Source: Pseudonocardia sp. (GTDB lineage: Bacteria; Actinomycetota; Actinomycetes; Mycobacteriales; Pseudonocardiaceae). Taken from it: a stretch of DNA of 57,607 nt. The notes below the pieces were generated by a model. It did no database searches. It had not been told where the DNA came from and saw only the letters and a program-made list of their open reading frames with translations. Both the position numbers and the translations under genes were made by a program. The DNA lies in the NCBI GenBank assembly GCA_019244295.1, contig JAFASX010000062.1, positions 1-57,607 of the forward strand, written 5' to 3'. Shown piece after piece: positions 44,001 to 56,000 of this stretch (the stretch's first letter is position 1; each line of letters opens with the position of its first letter).

Positions 44001-47000
44001 CCAGCGAGATACGCTGGGTGAACACCGCGCCGCCCGAGCCAGCCAGCGCCACCTCGGCCGCCAGCAACGGGTGCCCGATGGGCCGCTGGCCAACCGCGAC
44101 CGGATCACCTAACGCCTCGAACGACGGCGTCAGCCAGTATCGACGCCGCCGGAACGCGTATGTAGGCAGATCCACTCGCGCGGTACGGCTGTCCGCGAAC
44201 ATCGGCGTCCAGTCCACGCTCACCCCATGCGCATGCAGCCTGGCCAGCGCGGTGGTGAACGCGTCGACGTCCTCCCGGTCCCGACGCAGGGTAGGGGCGA
44301 TCAGCGGCTCGTCGACTGGTGGCTGCCCGATCGACGAGCCGATCGAGGTGGTCAGTACCGCGTCTGGGCCAACCTCCAGGAACGTGTCAACACCGGCGTC
44401 GGCCAGCGCCCGCATGCCGTCGGCGAATCGGACCGCACCCCGCACGTGCGCGACCCAGTAGTCGGCTGTGCATAGCTCGCCCCCGGCGATACCGCCGCTG
44501 AGGTTTGACAGCACCGGCAGCGTCGGCGCGTGGAACGTCACCTGCTCGGCCACTTCGCGGAACCGTGCCAGCATTGGCTCCATCAGCGGCGAGTGGAACG
44601 CGTGGCTCACCCGTAGGCGCTGGGTCTTGCGGCCCATCGCCTTGACCTGGGCCGCCAACGATTCCACAGCCTCCTCGGCGCCGGACACCACTACCGACTC
44701 CGGACCGTTCACCGCCGCGATCCCGGCCAGCGTGACCCAGCCGTCCAGCAGCCGTGCCACCTCGTCCTCGGTGGCTTCCAGCGCGGCCATCGCCCCGCCC
44801 TCCGGCAGCGTCTGCATCAGCTGGGCCCGGGCGACCACCAGCGACGCCGCGTCGGCCAGGTCCAGGATCCCGGCGAGGTGAGCGGCGGTGAGCTCGCCGA
44901 TGGAGTGCCCGCTGAGGAACATCGGGTGTACTCCGTGCTCGGTGAGCAGCCGGTGCAGCGCGACTTCGACGGCGAACAGCGCGGGCTGGGTGAACTCGGT
45001 GCGGTTCAGGGTGGCTTCCACATCGGGAGGCTGCGAGCCGGTGCCGAAGACGACGTCGGCTAGCGGCCAAGGCAGGTGAGCGTTGACATGCGCGCAGACC
45101 TCGTCAAACGCGTCGGCGAACACGCGGTATGTCGAGTACAACCCGCGTGCCATGCCGACGCGCTGGGCCCCCTGCCCGGAGTAGACGAAGGCGACCGTGC
45201 GGGTACCGGTCGCCTCTCCTCGGGTCACCTTAGGTGATCGCTCACCGGCGGCCACCGTGCGTAGCCCTGCCACGAGCTCATCGCGGGTGCGGCCGAGCAC
45301 CACCGCGCGGTGTTCGAACGCCGCCCGGCCGGTGGCCAGCGAAAACGCCACGTCACGGGCCGCAAGCTCGGCATGTCCGTCGAGATGATCGGCCAAGCAG
45401 GTGGCGTTGGCTTGCAGCGCCTCAGCGGATCGCCCGGAAACCGGCGCCGCTAACAGTGTCGTCCCATCATCGGAACTAGCCGGCGACTCCGTTACCTCAT
45501 CCGCCGGAGCTTCCAGCACGACGTGCGCGTTCGTGCCGCTCACCCCGAACGCGGACACGGCGGCCCGGCGAGGCCGAGCTGAGGCGTCCCACACCTGCGG
45601 CTGTTCAAGCAGACGGATCACGCCGTCGGTCCAGCGCACGTGCGGCGATGGCGCGTCGACATGCAGGGTGCGCGGCAGCAGGCCGTGCCGCATGGCCAAC
45701 ACCATCTTCATCACCCCGGCGACGCCGGCGGCCGCTTGGGTGTGCCCGATGTTGGACTTCACCGAGCCCAGCCACAGCGGCGACTCCGGGTCCCGGTCAC
45801 GGCCGTAGGTGGCCAGCAGGGCCTCCGCCTCGATCGGGTCGCCCAGGACGGTGCCGGTGCCGTGGGCCTCCACGACGTCTACGTCGGCGGGCGACAGCCT
45901 GGCCTGGGTCAGCGCGGAATGGATGACGCGCTGCTGTGACGGACCGTTCGGGGCGGTCAGCCCGTTGGACGCGCCATCGGAGTTCACCGCGCTGCCCAAG
46001 ATCACCGCGAGCACCGGGTGCCCGCGCCGGCGGGCGTTGGACAGGCGCTCGATCAGCAGCAGGCCAACGCCTTCAGCCCAACCGGTGCCGTCGGCGGCGG
46101 CGGCGAACGGCTTGCACCGGCCGTCCTCGGCCAGCCCGCCTTGGCGGGAGAATTCAACGAACGCGCCGGGGGTGGCCATCACGGTGACCCCGCCGGCCAG
46201 CGCTAACGACGTCTCGCCGGCGGCCAGCGCTCGGCTCGCCAGATGCAGCGCCACCAGCGACGACGAGCACGCAGTGTCGACCGTGATGGCGGGGCCTTCG
46301 AAACCGAACGTGTAGGACACCCGGCCGGACAGCACGCTGCCCGCGCCGCCGGTCATCAGGTATCCCTCCACCCCGGGTGGGAGGTCGACGACCCCAACTC
46401 CGTAGCCGGACGTCCCGGCCCCGATGTACACGGCCGTGTCGCTGCCCCGCAGTGTCGAGGGGTCGATGCCGGCTCGCTCCATCGCCTCCCAAGCCGTCTC
46501 CAGGACCAGCCGCTGCTGGGGGTCGGTGGCGAGTGCTTCGCGTGGGCTCATGTTGAAGAACGGGGCGTCGAACTCGCCGACGTCATGTAGGAAACCGCCG
46601 CCTCGGGCGTAGCCGCTGCCTGGCTGGCGCGCTGGGTCGTCGATGCCGTCAAGGTCCCAGCCCCGGTCGGTGGGGAAACCGGAGATCATGTCGCCGCCGG
46701 CGACGAGCATCTCCCAAAACGCCTCCGGTGTGCGCACGTCACCGGGGAAGCGGCAGGCCATGCCGACGATCACGATTGGGTCGTCCTTAGTCTCCGCGGT
46801 CTCCGCGGCCGACGGCGAGGCCAGCTCGGCGGTACTGGCAGTCGCCGCCGCCGCGCTCGCGGTCAGCGAGAGCAGCCCGAGCAGGTGCTCGCTCAACGCT
46901 TGCGGGGTCGGGAAGTCGAACACCAAGCTGACCGGTAGCTCCAGACCGGTCCGGTCAGCCAACTGGTTTCGGAACTCGACGGAGGTGAGCGAGTCGAACC

Positions 47001-50000
47001 CGAGAGCGTGGAAGGGGCTGTCGGCGGGCACAGCGGCCGGGTCGATATGCCCGAGCACCGAGGCCGCTTGGGTTCGTACCAGATCGAGCAGGACACGTCG
47101 GCGTTCCGATTCGGTCCGGCCGGTGGCGAGTTCTACTCCCCGTGAGTGGGGAGTGGGGCTATAGCCATACTCCCCACTCACGGGGAGTAGGGAGCTGGGC
47201 CGGGCGATGGTGAACGCGGGGAGGAACCGGTTCCAGTCGACGTCGGCGACGATCGGGGTCGGCTCGCTGGACGCGATCGCGGCCCCAAGCGCGGCCAGTG
47301 CGTCGGCGGGGGCGAGCAGGCGCAACCCTTGGCGCCGCAAGCGATCCTTGGCGCCCTCAGTGGCCGCCATCCCCCCGTCGGCCCAGGGACCCCAGGCCAC
47401 CGAGGTAGCCGGCAGGCCTTGGGCTCGGCGACGAGCGGCGAGCCCGTCGAGGAACGCGTTGGCGGCGGCGTAGCCGCTCTGCCCGCCGCTGCCCCACGCC
47501 GAGGCAACGGAGGAGAACAGCACAAAGGCGTCCAGCTCGCCGCACAGCTCGTCGAGGTGCGTGGCTCCGGCGGTCTTCGCCGCTACCAGGCTGGACAGCC
47601 CGGCCGGGGTGATGTCGGCGATCCGGGTGGCGTCGACCAGGCCGGCGGCGTGGAACACCGCGCGCACCGGCTCGCCGGTCTCGCGCAGCCGCGTCAGCAA
47701 CGCGGCCACCGCCGCCCGATCGGTGACATCGCAGGCGGCGAGCGTCACCCGGGAGCCGACAGCCTCGAGCTCGGCGCGCAGTTCCGCCGCTCCGGGCGCG
47801 GACTCGCCCCGGCGGCTGGTGAGCAGCAGATTCGGCGCGCCGAGGCCGGCCAGCCAGCGGGCGACGTGGGCGCCGATCCCGCCCGTGCCGCCGGTGACCA
47901 GTACGGTGCCACTCGGGGCCCAGGTCCCCTCGGGCTTGGCGTCTTGGCTGTCTCGGCTTAGGCGCCGGCCGAGACAGCCAGCGCCCCGGATGGCGATCTG
48001 GTCTTCGCCGGAGAACGCGCCGGCCAACACGGCGGCCAGGCGGGCCTCGGCACGGCCGTCCAGGACGCCGGGCAGGTCGATCAGGCCACCCCAGCGGTCG
48101 GGATACTCTAGTGCGGCCACCCGGCCGAAACCCCACACGCTGGCCTGGGCCGGATCGACGGGTGCGTCCGAGCGGCCCACCGACACCGCGCCCCGGGTCG
48201 CGCACCACAGCGGCGCCGCGACATTGGCGTCGCCGAGCGCCTGCACAACCGTGAGCACCCGGTGCAGCTCGGCGGGCACCGGGTCACCCTGCGCGACGCC
48301 TGACGTGGCTAGGCAGACAACGCCCCGCACCGGCTCGAGCTGGCCAAGAAGCAGGGCGGCCAGCTCAGCGCGGCCGATGACGGCGGCAAGCTCACAACGC
48401 ATCACCTCGGCGCCGTGCCGGGCCAGCGCGTCGGCTAGGGTGTCCGCCTCGCCAACCGGGGCGAGCAGCAGCCAGCGTCCGCTGAGCATGGCAGGCCGCG
48501 GAGTGCCCAACGGCTGCCAACCGACTCGGTAACGCAGCTGCCCGATCCACTCTCGCTTGGTCTGGGCCTGGTGCCAGGACGACAGGGCCGGCAGCAGCTC
48601 GCGCAACGCCGAACGCTGTGTCTCATCCTCCAGCCGCAAGGTGCGCGCCAGGTTGTCCGCGGCTTCGCTGTCACCGGTGTCCGCGGCGGTGGCCACCGAC
48701 CGCCAGAACCTGTCGTCGGCTCGCCCGGCGTGCGCGGTGTCCGACGCCAGCCGAGGCCAGAACCGCTCGGCGCGGAATGGGTAGGTCGGCAGGGAAATGT
48801 GACGGCGTCCGCCGCCGGCGAGTTTGGCCCAGTCCACGGCAACCCCGTGCACGTACAGCCGAGCCAGCGCATCGCGTACCCGTGCCGGCTCATCGTCGAG
48901 CGTCCGCAGCATGGATAGCGCGACCACCTCGCCCTCCGGCAGCGACTCCCGGACCATCGCGCTCAAGCCCCCGCCGGGACCAGCCTCGACGAAACGGGTG
49001 ACTCCGTGCTCAGCGAGGGCGCTCAGCCCGTCCCCGAACCGGACAGCGCAACGCACGTGGCGCACCCAGTAGTCGGCGGTGCGCAGCTGCGCCGGGTCCG
49101 CCAACCGACCGGTCACGTTCGAGACGATCGGCAACGAAGGCTCGCCGAACTCCAGGCGCACTACGACCGCGCGGAACTCGTCCAGCATCGGCTCCATCAA
49201 CCGTGAGTGAAACGCATGGCTGACCCGCAGTGTCATGGTTCGGTGGCCGGCCTGGGTGAGACGCTCGGCGAGTTGGTTCACCGCCGCCACGTCCCCGGAC
49301 AGCACCACGGAGCGCGGGCCGTTCACCGCCGCCAGATCCACCGGCAGCCCGGCCAACAGCGGGGCCACCTCGTCTTCCGCCGCCCGCACCGCCACCATCG
49401 CGCCACCCGCGGGTAGCGCCTGCATCAGCCGGCCTCGCGCGGCGACCAGCTCAGCGGCGGCCGGCAGGCTCAGCAGCCCGGCCACGTGCGCGGCCACGAT
49501 CTCCCCGATCGAATGCCCAGCCAGGAAATCAGCGCGAATGCCCACGTCGGCCAGCATGCGGTAGAGCGCGACCTCAACCGCGAACAACGCGGGCTGAGCG
49601 AACTCGGTGCGGTTCAACGTGACGCCGCTCTCGGTGTCAAACATCACTTCGGCGAGCGGTCGACGCAGGTGTGCGTCCAACTGCGCGCATACCTCGTCGA
49701 ACGCGTCGGCGAACACGGCCGACGACGTGTACAGTTGCCTCCCCATGCCCGGCCGCTGTGCCCCCTGGCCGGGGAACAGCACCCCAAGCCGGCCCGAGCC
49801 ACGCGCGCTGCCTCTGGCGGGGCCCGGTTCGCCGGCCGCGAGCGCGCGCAGTCCCGCCAGCAACTCGCCCCGCCGACCGGTGAGGGCGGCCCGGTGCCCG
49901 AACGCGGTGCGCCCAATCAGCCCCGCCGCTACCTCGCCCACTCGCCAGGGGACGGCTGCGCCGTTCAGGTAGTCGAGCAGGCCGGCGGCCTGTCTGGTCA

Positions 50001-53000
50001 CCGCCTCCTCGTCGACGCCAGACAGCAACCAGGTCGCCGGCTCATCGTCCGCTGTCGGTTCAGGCGGTTGGAGCGCGGCTTCCGACGCCGCTACCGGCGC
50101 TTCCAGGATCGCGTGCACGTTCGTGCCGCTCACCCCGAACGCGGACACCGCAGCCCGGCGCGGCGCATCATCCCGCCGCGGCCATCGCTCGGCGGCCGCC
50201 AAGACTCGCACCGCGCCGCTGGCCCAGTCCACATGCGGCGTCGGGGCGTCGACGTGCAAGCTGCGCGGGGCGAGCCCGGCCCGCATCGCCAACACCATTT
50301 TGATCACACTGGCGACCCCGGCAGCCGCCTGCGTGTGGCCGAAGTTGGACTTCACCGAGCCGATCAACAGCGGGCGGGCCGGGTCGCGGTCTCGGCCGTA
50401 GGTGGCCAGCAGCGCCTGCGCCTCGATCGGATCACCGAGAGTGGTGCCGGTGCCGTGCGCCTCGACCACATCGATGTCATGGGTGCGCAGCCCTGCCCTG
50501 GTCAAGGCGTCGGTGATGACCCGCTGCTGGGACGGGCCGTGGGGGGCGGTCAGGCCGTTGCTCGCGCCGTCGGAGTTCACCGCGCTGCCACGGACCAGCG
50601 CGAGCACCGGGTGCCCGAGCCGTTGGGCTTCGGACAGGCGCTCGACGGCGAGCACCCCGACGCCTTCGCCCCAGCCGGTGCCGTCGGCGGCGGCCGCGAA
50701 CGGCTTGCACCGGCCGTCACCGGCCAGCCCACCTTGCCGAGCGAACTCGGCGTAGGCGCTGGGGGTGCACATCACGGTCGCGCCGCCGGCGAGCGCCAAC
50801 GTGCATTCCCCCCGACGGACCGACTCGCAGGCCAGGTGCAGCGCTACCAACGAGGCCGAGCAGGCGGTGTCCACCGTCAGCGCGGGGCCCTGCAGCCCTA
50901 GCGCGTAGGCCACGCGCCCGGAGAACACGCTGGCCGCGTTGCCGGTGCCGGCGTGCCCGCCGAGATCGTCTTGCGCGTGGGCCAGCAACGTCGGGTAGTC
51001 CTGGCCGTTGGTGCCAAAGAACACCCCGACCGGCTGGCCGCGCAGGGTGGCCGGATCGATGCCGGCCCGTTCGAGCGCCTCCCACGAGGTCTGCAGCAGC
51101 AGCCGTTGCTGCGGGTCCATGGCTAGCGCCTCGCGTGGGGAGATCCCGAAGAAGGCCGCGTCGAAATTGGCCGCGTCGGTGAGGAATCCGCCTTCACGGG
51201 CGTACTCGACGTGGGCGCCGTCGTCTCGGACCGCCTTGTCGAAAACCTCCCAGCCTCGATCGGTGGGGAACGGGCCGAGTGTGTCCACCTCGTCAGCGAT
51301 GAGTGCCCAGAACTCCTCGGGTGTACGGACTCCCCCGGGGAAGCGGCACCCGATGCCCACTATCGCGATCGGGTTGGCTTCGCTGTCCGCGCTGTCGTTG
51401 ACGGCGGCTGGCCCGGCTTCGACGCTGGGCCGCGCGCCGGTGAGTTCCTCGTCGAGGTAACGGGACAGTTCGGCGGGGCTTGGGTAGTCGAACACCAGGG
51501 TGGCAGGTAGTCGCAGCCCGGTGGTGGCGCCCAGGGCATTGCGGAATTCGACGGCGGTGAGCGAGTCGAACCCGTTCTCTCGGAACGACTGGGTGATGTC
51601 GATGTGATCTGGAGCGGGGTGCCCGAGGACGGCGGCGGCATGCGCCCTGACCAGTTCGGTGAGCCGTTCCAGCCGCCTGGCCGTTTCCAGACCGTCCAGC
51701 TCAGTTGTGAGGCCGTCGGTGGTCGAGGAGGCCTCAGGTTGCGCTGGAAGCTCAGGGATCAGCCACAGGAAGGTGCGGGTCGCTTCAGGCAGGCCGGCGC
51801 CGGCGAACCGCGACCAGTTGATGTCGGCGATGACGACGGCTTCGTAAGGCTCGGCTCCGCCGGTGCGAGATGCCGCGACGGCCTGCAGCAGCGCGGTTCC
51901 CGCTAGCTCGGGTGGCATAGCCGGTGTGCCGACCCGCCGCAGGCGTGCCGCCACCACCGGATCCCCCGCCATCCCACCGCCCGCCCAGGGACCCCAGGCG
52001 ATGCAGGTGGCGGGGAGCCCCTGGGCACGCCTGCGCCGGGCTAGGGCGTCGAGCTGGGCATTCGCCGCCGCGTAGTTGGCCTGCCCGGAGGAGCCGAAGG
52101 TGGCGGCCAGCGAGGAGAACAGCACGAACGCGTCGAGGTCGGCGTCGCGGGTCAACTCGTCGAGGTGTATCGCCGTGGCCACTTTGGGCCGCACAACGGC
52201 GGCGAGCCGCTGCGGGGTCAGCGTGTCCAGGACGCCGTCGTCGAGCACGCCCGCGGTGTGCACCACGGCCCGCAGCGGGCGCTCGGCGGGCACCGCGTCC
52301 AGCACGGCGGCGAGCGCGTCGCGCTCGGCGGTGTCGCAGGCGGCGAAGGACACCTCGGCGCCTCGCGCGGTCAACTCCCGCTGCAGCTCAGCCGCGCCAG
52401 GCGCGTCGGTGCCTCGGCGGCTCACCAACAGCAGATGACCCGCGCCCTCGGCGGCCAGCCGGCGGGCGACGTGCCCGGCTAGGGCGCCCGAGCCGCCGGT
52501 GATGAGTGTGGTGCCGTCGGTCCAGCCACCCACCTTCGGCACTGGGTAACCAGCCCGTACCAGCCGCGCCCCGCGCACACCTGATCCACGCACCGCTACC
52601 CGAGCTTCGGTGCGATCGGTCAGGCAGGCGGCGACACGGCGGGCGGCGCGCTCGTCGACGGTGGCTGGCAGATCGACCAAGCCGCCGAACAGACCGGGGT
52701 TCTCCAAGGCAACGACGTGGCCGAAGCCCCAGGTCATGGCGGCCTCGGGGTGGCGCAGCGGGTCCGCTGGGCCGACTGACAACGCGCCGCTGGTGGCGAA
52801 CCAGATCGGGATGTCCAGATCGAACCGGGCGAGGGCGGTGTTCGCGACCAACCCGGCAGGCACCGAAGGGTCCACCGGATGCGCTCGCAGATCCAACGCC
52901 AGTAACGAAAGCAGCCCGGCGGGCGCGCGGTCACCGAGTGCCGTCTCGACCCGCTCGGCCAGCGCCGAGGGGTCGTCAATGGGCATCGGCACGGTCACAA

Positions 53001-56000
53001 CTACTGGATCGGCACCGGCCGCGCGCATCCCGCCCGCCAGGCTGGCCACGGTGGCGTCATCAATGCCCTCCGGGCCGAGCAACACCCATGTGCCGGTGAG
53101 CGATCCGGTCGGGTTGGGCAGTGGCCGCCAGGTGACGTGATAGCGCCAGCTAGCCACCTCAGCCGCGGTGTCCCGTTCGTGCGCCCATTGGGTGAGCAGC
53201 GGCAACGCCACCTCAAGGGCGCGCTCCTGCTCGGCGTTCGCGCCGAGAACCCCGGCCACCTCGGCCGGGGTGGTGCCGGCCAGCGCCTCACCCAGCCCCC
53301 GCTCCGCGGTGGTCGTCGCTTCGGCCGGCCGCAACCAGTAGGTGTCCCGTTCGAACGCATAGGTCGGCAGGTCGACTGGTTGCCCGGAGGCGCCGACACC
53401 ATCGAATACCGCGCGCCAGTCGACCGCCACACCGACGCCATGCAGCCGGGCAAGCGCGGCGGGCAGCGCCGTGGATTCCTCGTGGTCTCGGCGCAGCACG
53501 GAGAACACCAGCGCTGGCGTGTTATCAAGACATTGGTCGACCGCGCTGGTCAGCACCGCGTCCGGGCCGAGCTCAACGAACCGCCGCGCACCGGCGGCCC
53601 GCAGCGTCGCGACCCCGTCGGCGAAACGCACCGTCTGGCGCATGTGCCGCACCCAGTAGTCCGGCGAGGTCAGCTCACCAGGTGCGGCGAGTTGACCGGT
53701 CACGTTGGAGACCACCGGAATCCTTAGTTCGCCGCGATACTCGACGGACGCGGCGACCTCGCGGAACTCGGCCAGTACCGACTCCATATGTATGGAGTGG
53801 AAGGCGTGGCTGACCCGCAGTCGCCGGGTGCGGTAACCGGCCTGGTCAGCGCGGCGGGCTACGTCGCCAACCGCGTTGGCGTCCCCGGACACCACCATCG
53901 AGCGGGGTCCGTTGACGGCGGCAATCTCGACGCATGTGTCGTCCAGTAGCGCGGCCACCTCGGCTTCGGACGCGGCGATCGACACCATCGCGCCGTCGCG
54001 TGTCACCGAACCCATCAACCGGCCCCTCGCGGCCACCAACCGGCACGCGTCCGGCAGGCTGAACACGTCGGCGACATGGGCTGCGGCCAGCTCGCCGATG
54101 GAGTGGCCGAGCAGGAAGTCCGGCCGCACCCCGTAGCCCTCAAGCACCCGGTAGAGCGCCACCTCAACCGCGAACAACACCGCCTGCGTGTATTCGGTGC
54201 GGTCGAGCAGCTCGGCTTCGGCGCTGCCTTCCTCGGCGAACAACACCGCCCGGATCCGGTGTTCCAGCAGCGGGTCAAGGTGCTCACACGCCGCGTCGAA
54301 CGCCACGCGAAACGCCGGCAGCTCCGTGTCCAGCACGCGACCGGCACCGAGGCGTTGAGCGCCCTGGCCAGAGAACAGCAACGCCAGCTTGCCGCCTGCC
54401 ACGACAGAAGGAGGCACGACCAGCGCGGAGGGCGTGTCGTCGGCCAGCGCGCGCAGTCCAGTGAGCAGCTCGTCGCCGCGGCGCCCGACGACCGCCGCCC
54501 GGTGCGGCAGCGCCGCCCTCGTCGTGGCCAGCGCGAAACCCACCTCGGCGGAGTTGAGCTCCGGCCGAGCGGTCAGGTACTCGTGCAGCCGCTCGGCCTG
54601 CCGGGCGATCGCGCCGTGGGTGCGGCCGGACAGCACCCACGCCACCGGCCCAGCCGGCTCCTCCGTCGTCGGTTTGGCTGATCTTGGGGACACCGATACA
54701 GCGGCAGATTCTAAGATGACGTGCGCGTTTGTGCCGCTGACCCCGAACGCGGACACTCCGGCGCGTCTCGGGATTCCAGTGTCGGGCCACGGCCGAGCCT
54801 CGGTCAGCAGCTCAACCGCCCCGGCCGTCCAATCCACCTGGGAGGTCGGGCGCTCGGCGTGCAGTGTGCGTGGCAGCTCCCCATGTCGCAGCGCCTGCAC
54901 CATCTTGATGACGCCCGCGACCCCGGCCGCGGCCTGGGTGTGGCCGATGTTCGACTTGATCGACCCCAGCCACAGCGGCCGCCCAGCCGGCCGGCCCTTG
55001 CCGTAAGTGGCCAGCAGCGCATGCGCCTCAATCGGGTCACCCAGCGTGGTACCGGTGCCGTGTGCTTCCACCGCGTCGACGTCCACCGCCGATAACCCGG
55101 CGGCCAGCAGCGCCTGTTCCAGCACCCGGCGTTGGGACCGCTCGTTCGGCGCGGTGAGCCCATTCGACGCGCCGTCGGAGTTCACCGCGCTGCCCCGGAT
55201 CACCGCCAACACCGGGTTTCCGTCCCGCCGCGCGTCGCTAAGCCTTCGCAGCGCGAGCATGCCGACGCCCTCGCCCCAGCCGGTGCCGCTGGCCTCCTCG
55301 GCGAACGCGCGGCAGCGTCCGTCCGGCGCGAGGCCCCCTTGTTTGGCGAACTCCTCGAACGCGGTCGGCATCGCCATCACGGTCACCCCGCCGGCCAGCG
55401 CGAGCGTGCACTCGTCGCGGCGCAGCGCCTGCACCGCCAGATGCAGCGTCACCAGCGACGACGAGCAGGCGGTATCAATCGTGAGCGACGGGCCCTCCAG
55501 CCCGAGCACGTAGGAGATGCGTCCAGACAGCACCGCACCGGAGCCACCGGTCAGCAAATGTCCGGTGTAGTCGTCTTGCTCCGCGCTCTCGCCGCTATCT
55601 CCGCCCCCGGCACCCGCGCCGTAGCCCGATGGGCTCGCGCCGACGAACACCCCGGTCCGAGTACCGCGCAGCGCGGCGATATCAAGCCGGGCACGTTCGA
55701 GCGTCTCCCAGGTAGTCTCCAGCAGTATCCGCTGCTGGGGATCCATGGCCAGCGCCTCGCGCGGGCTGATACCGAACATGGCGGCGTCGAACTCGCCGGC
55801 CCCGGTCAGGAAACCGCCCTGGTGGCCAGCGAGCGCGCCCAGGTCCCAGCCCCGATCGGCGGGCAGCTCACCGATCGCATCGGTACCCGAGCGCACCAGA
55901 TCCCACAGATCCTCCGGGGATCGCACCCCGCCGGGGTAGCGGCAGCCGATCCCGATGATCGCTATGTGTTCTCGGTCCCGTTCCCGCACGGCGCGCAGTT

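Noticed and set aside
49486..50901. 471-codon plus-strand open frame
   Set aside because: Antisense to module 2 of the giant PKS. Composition is typical of a reverse-frame shadow.
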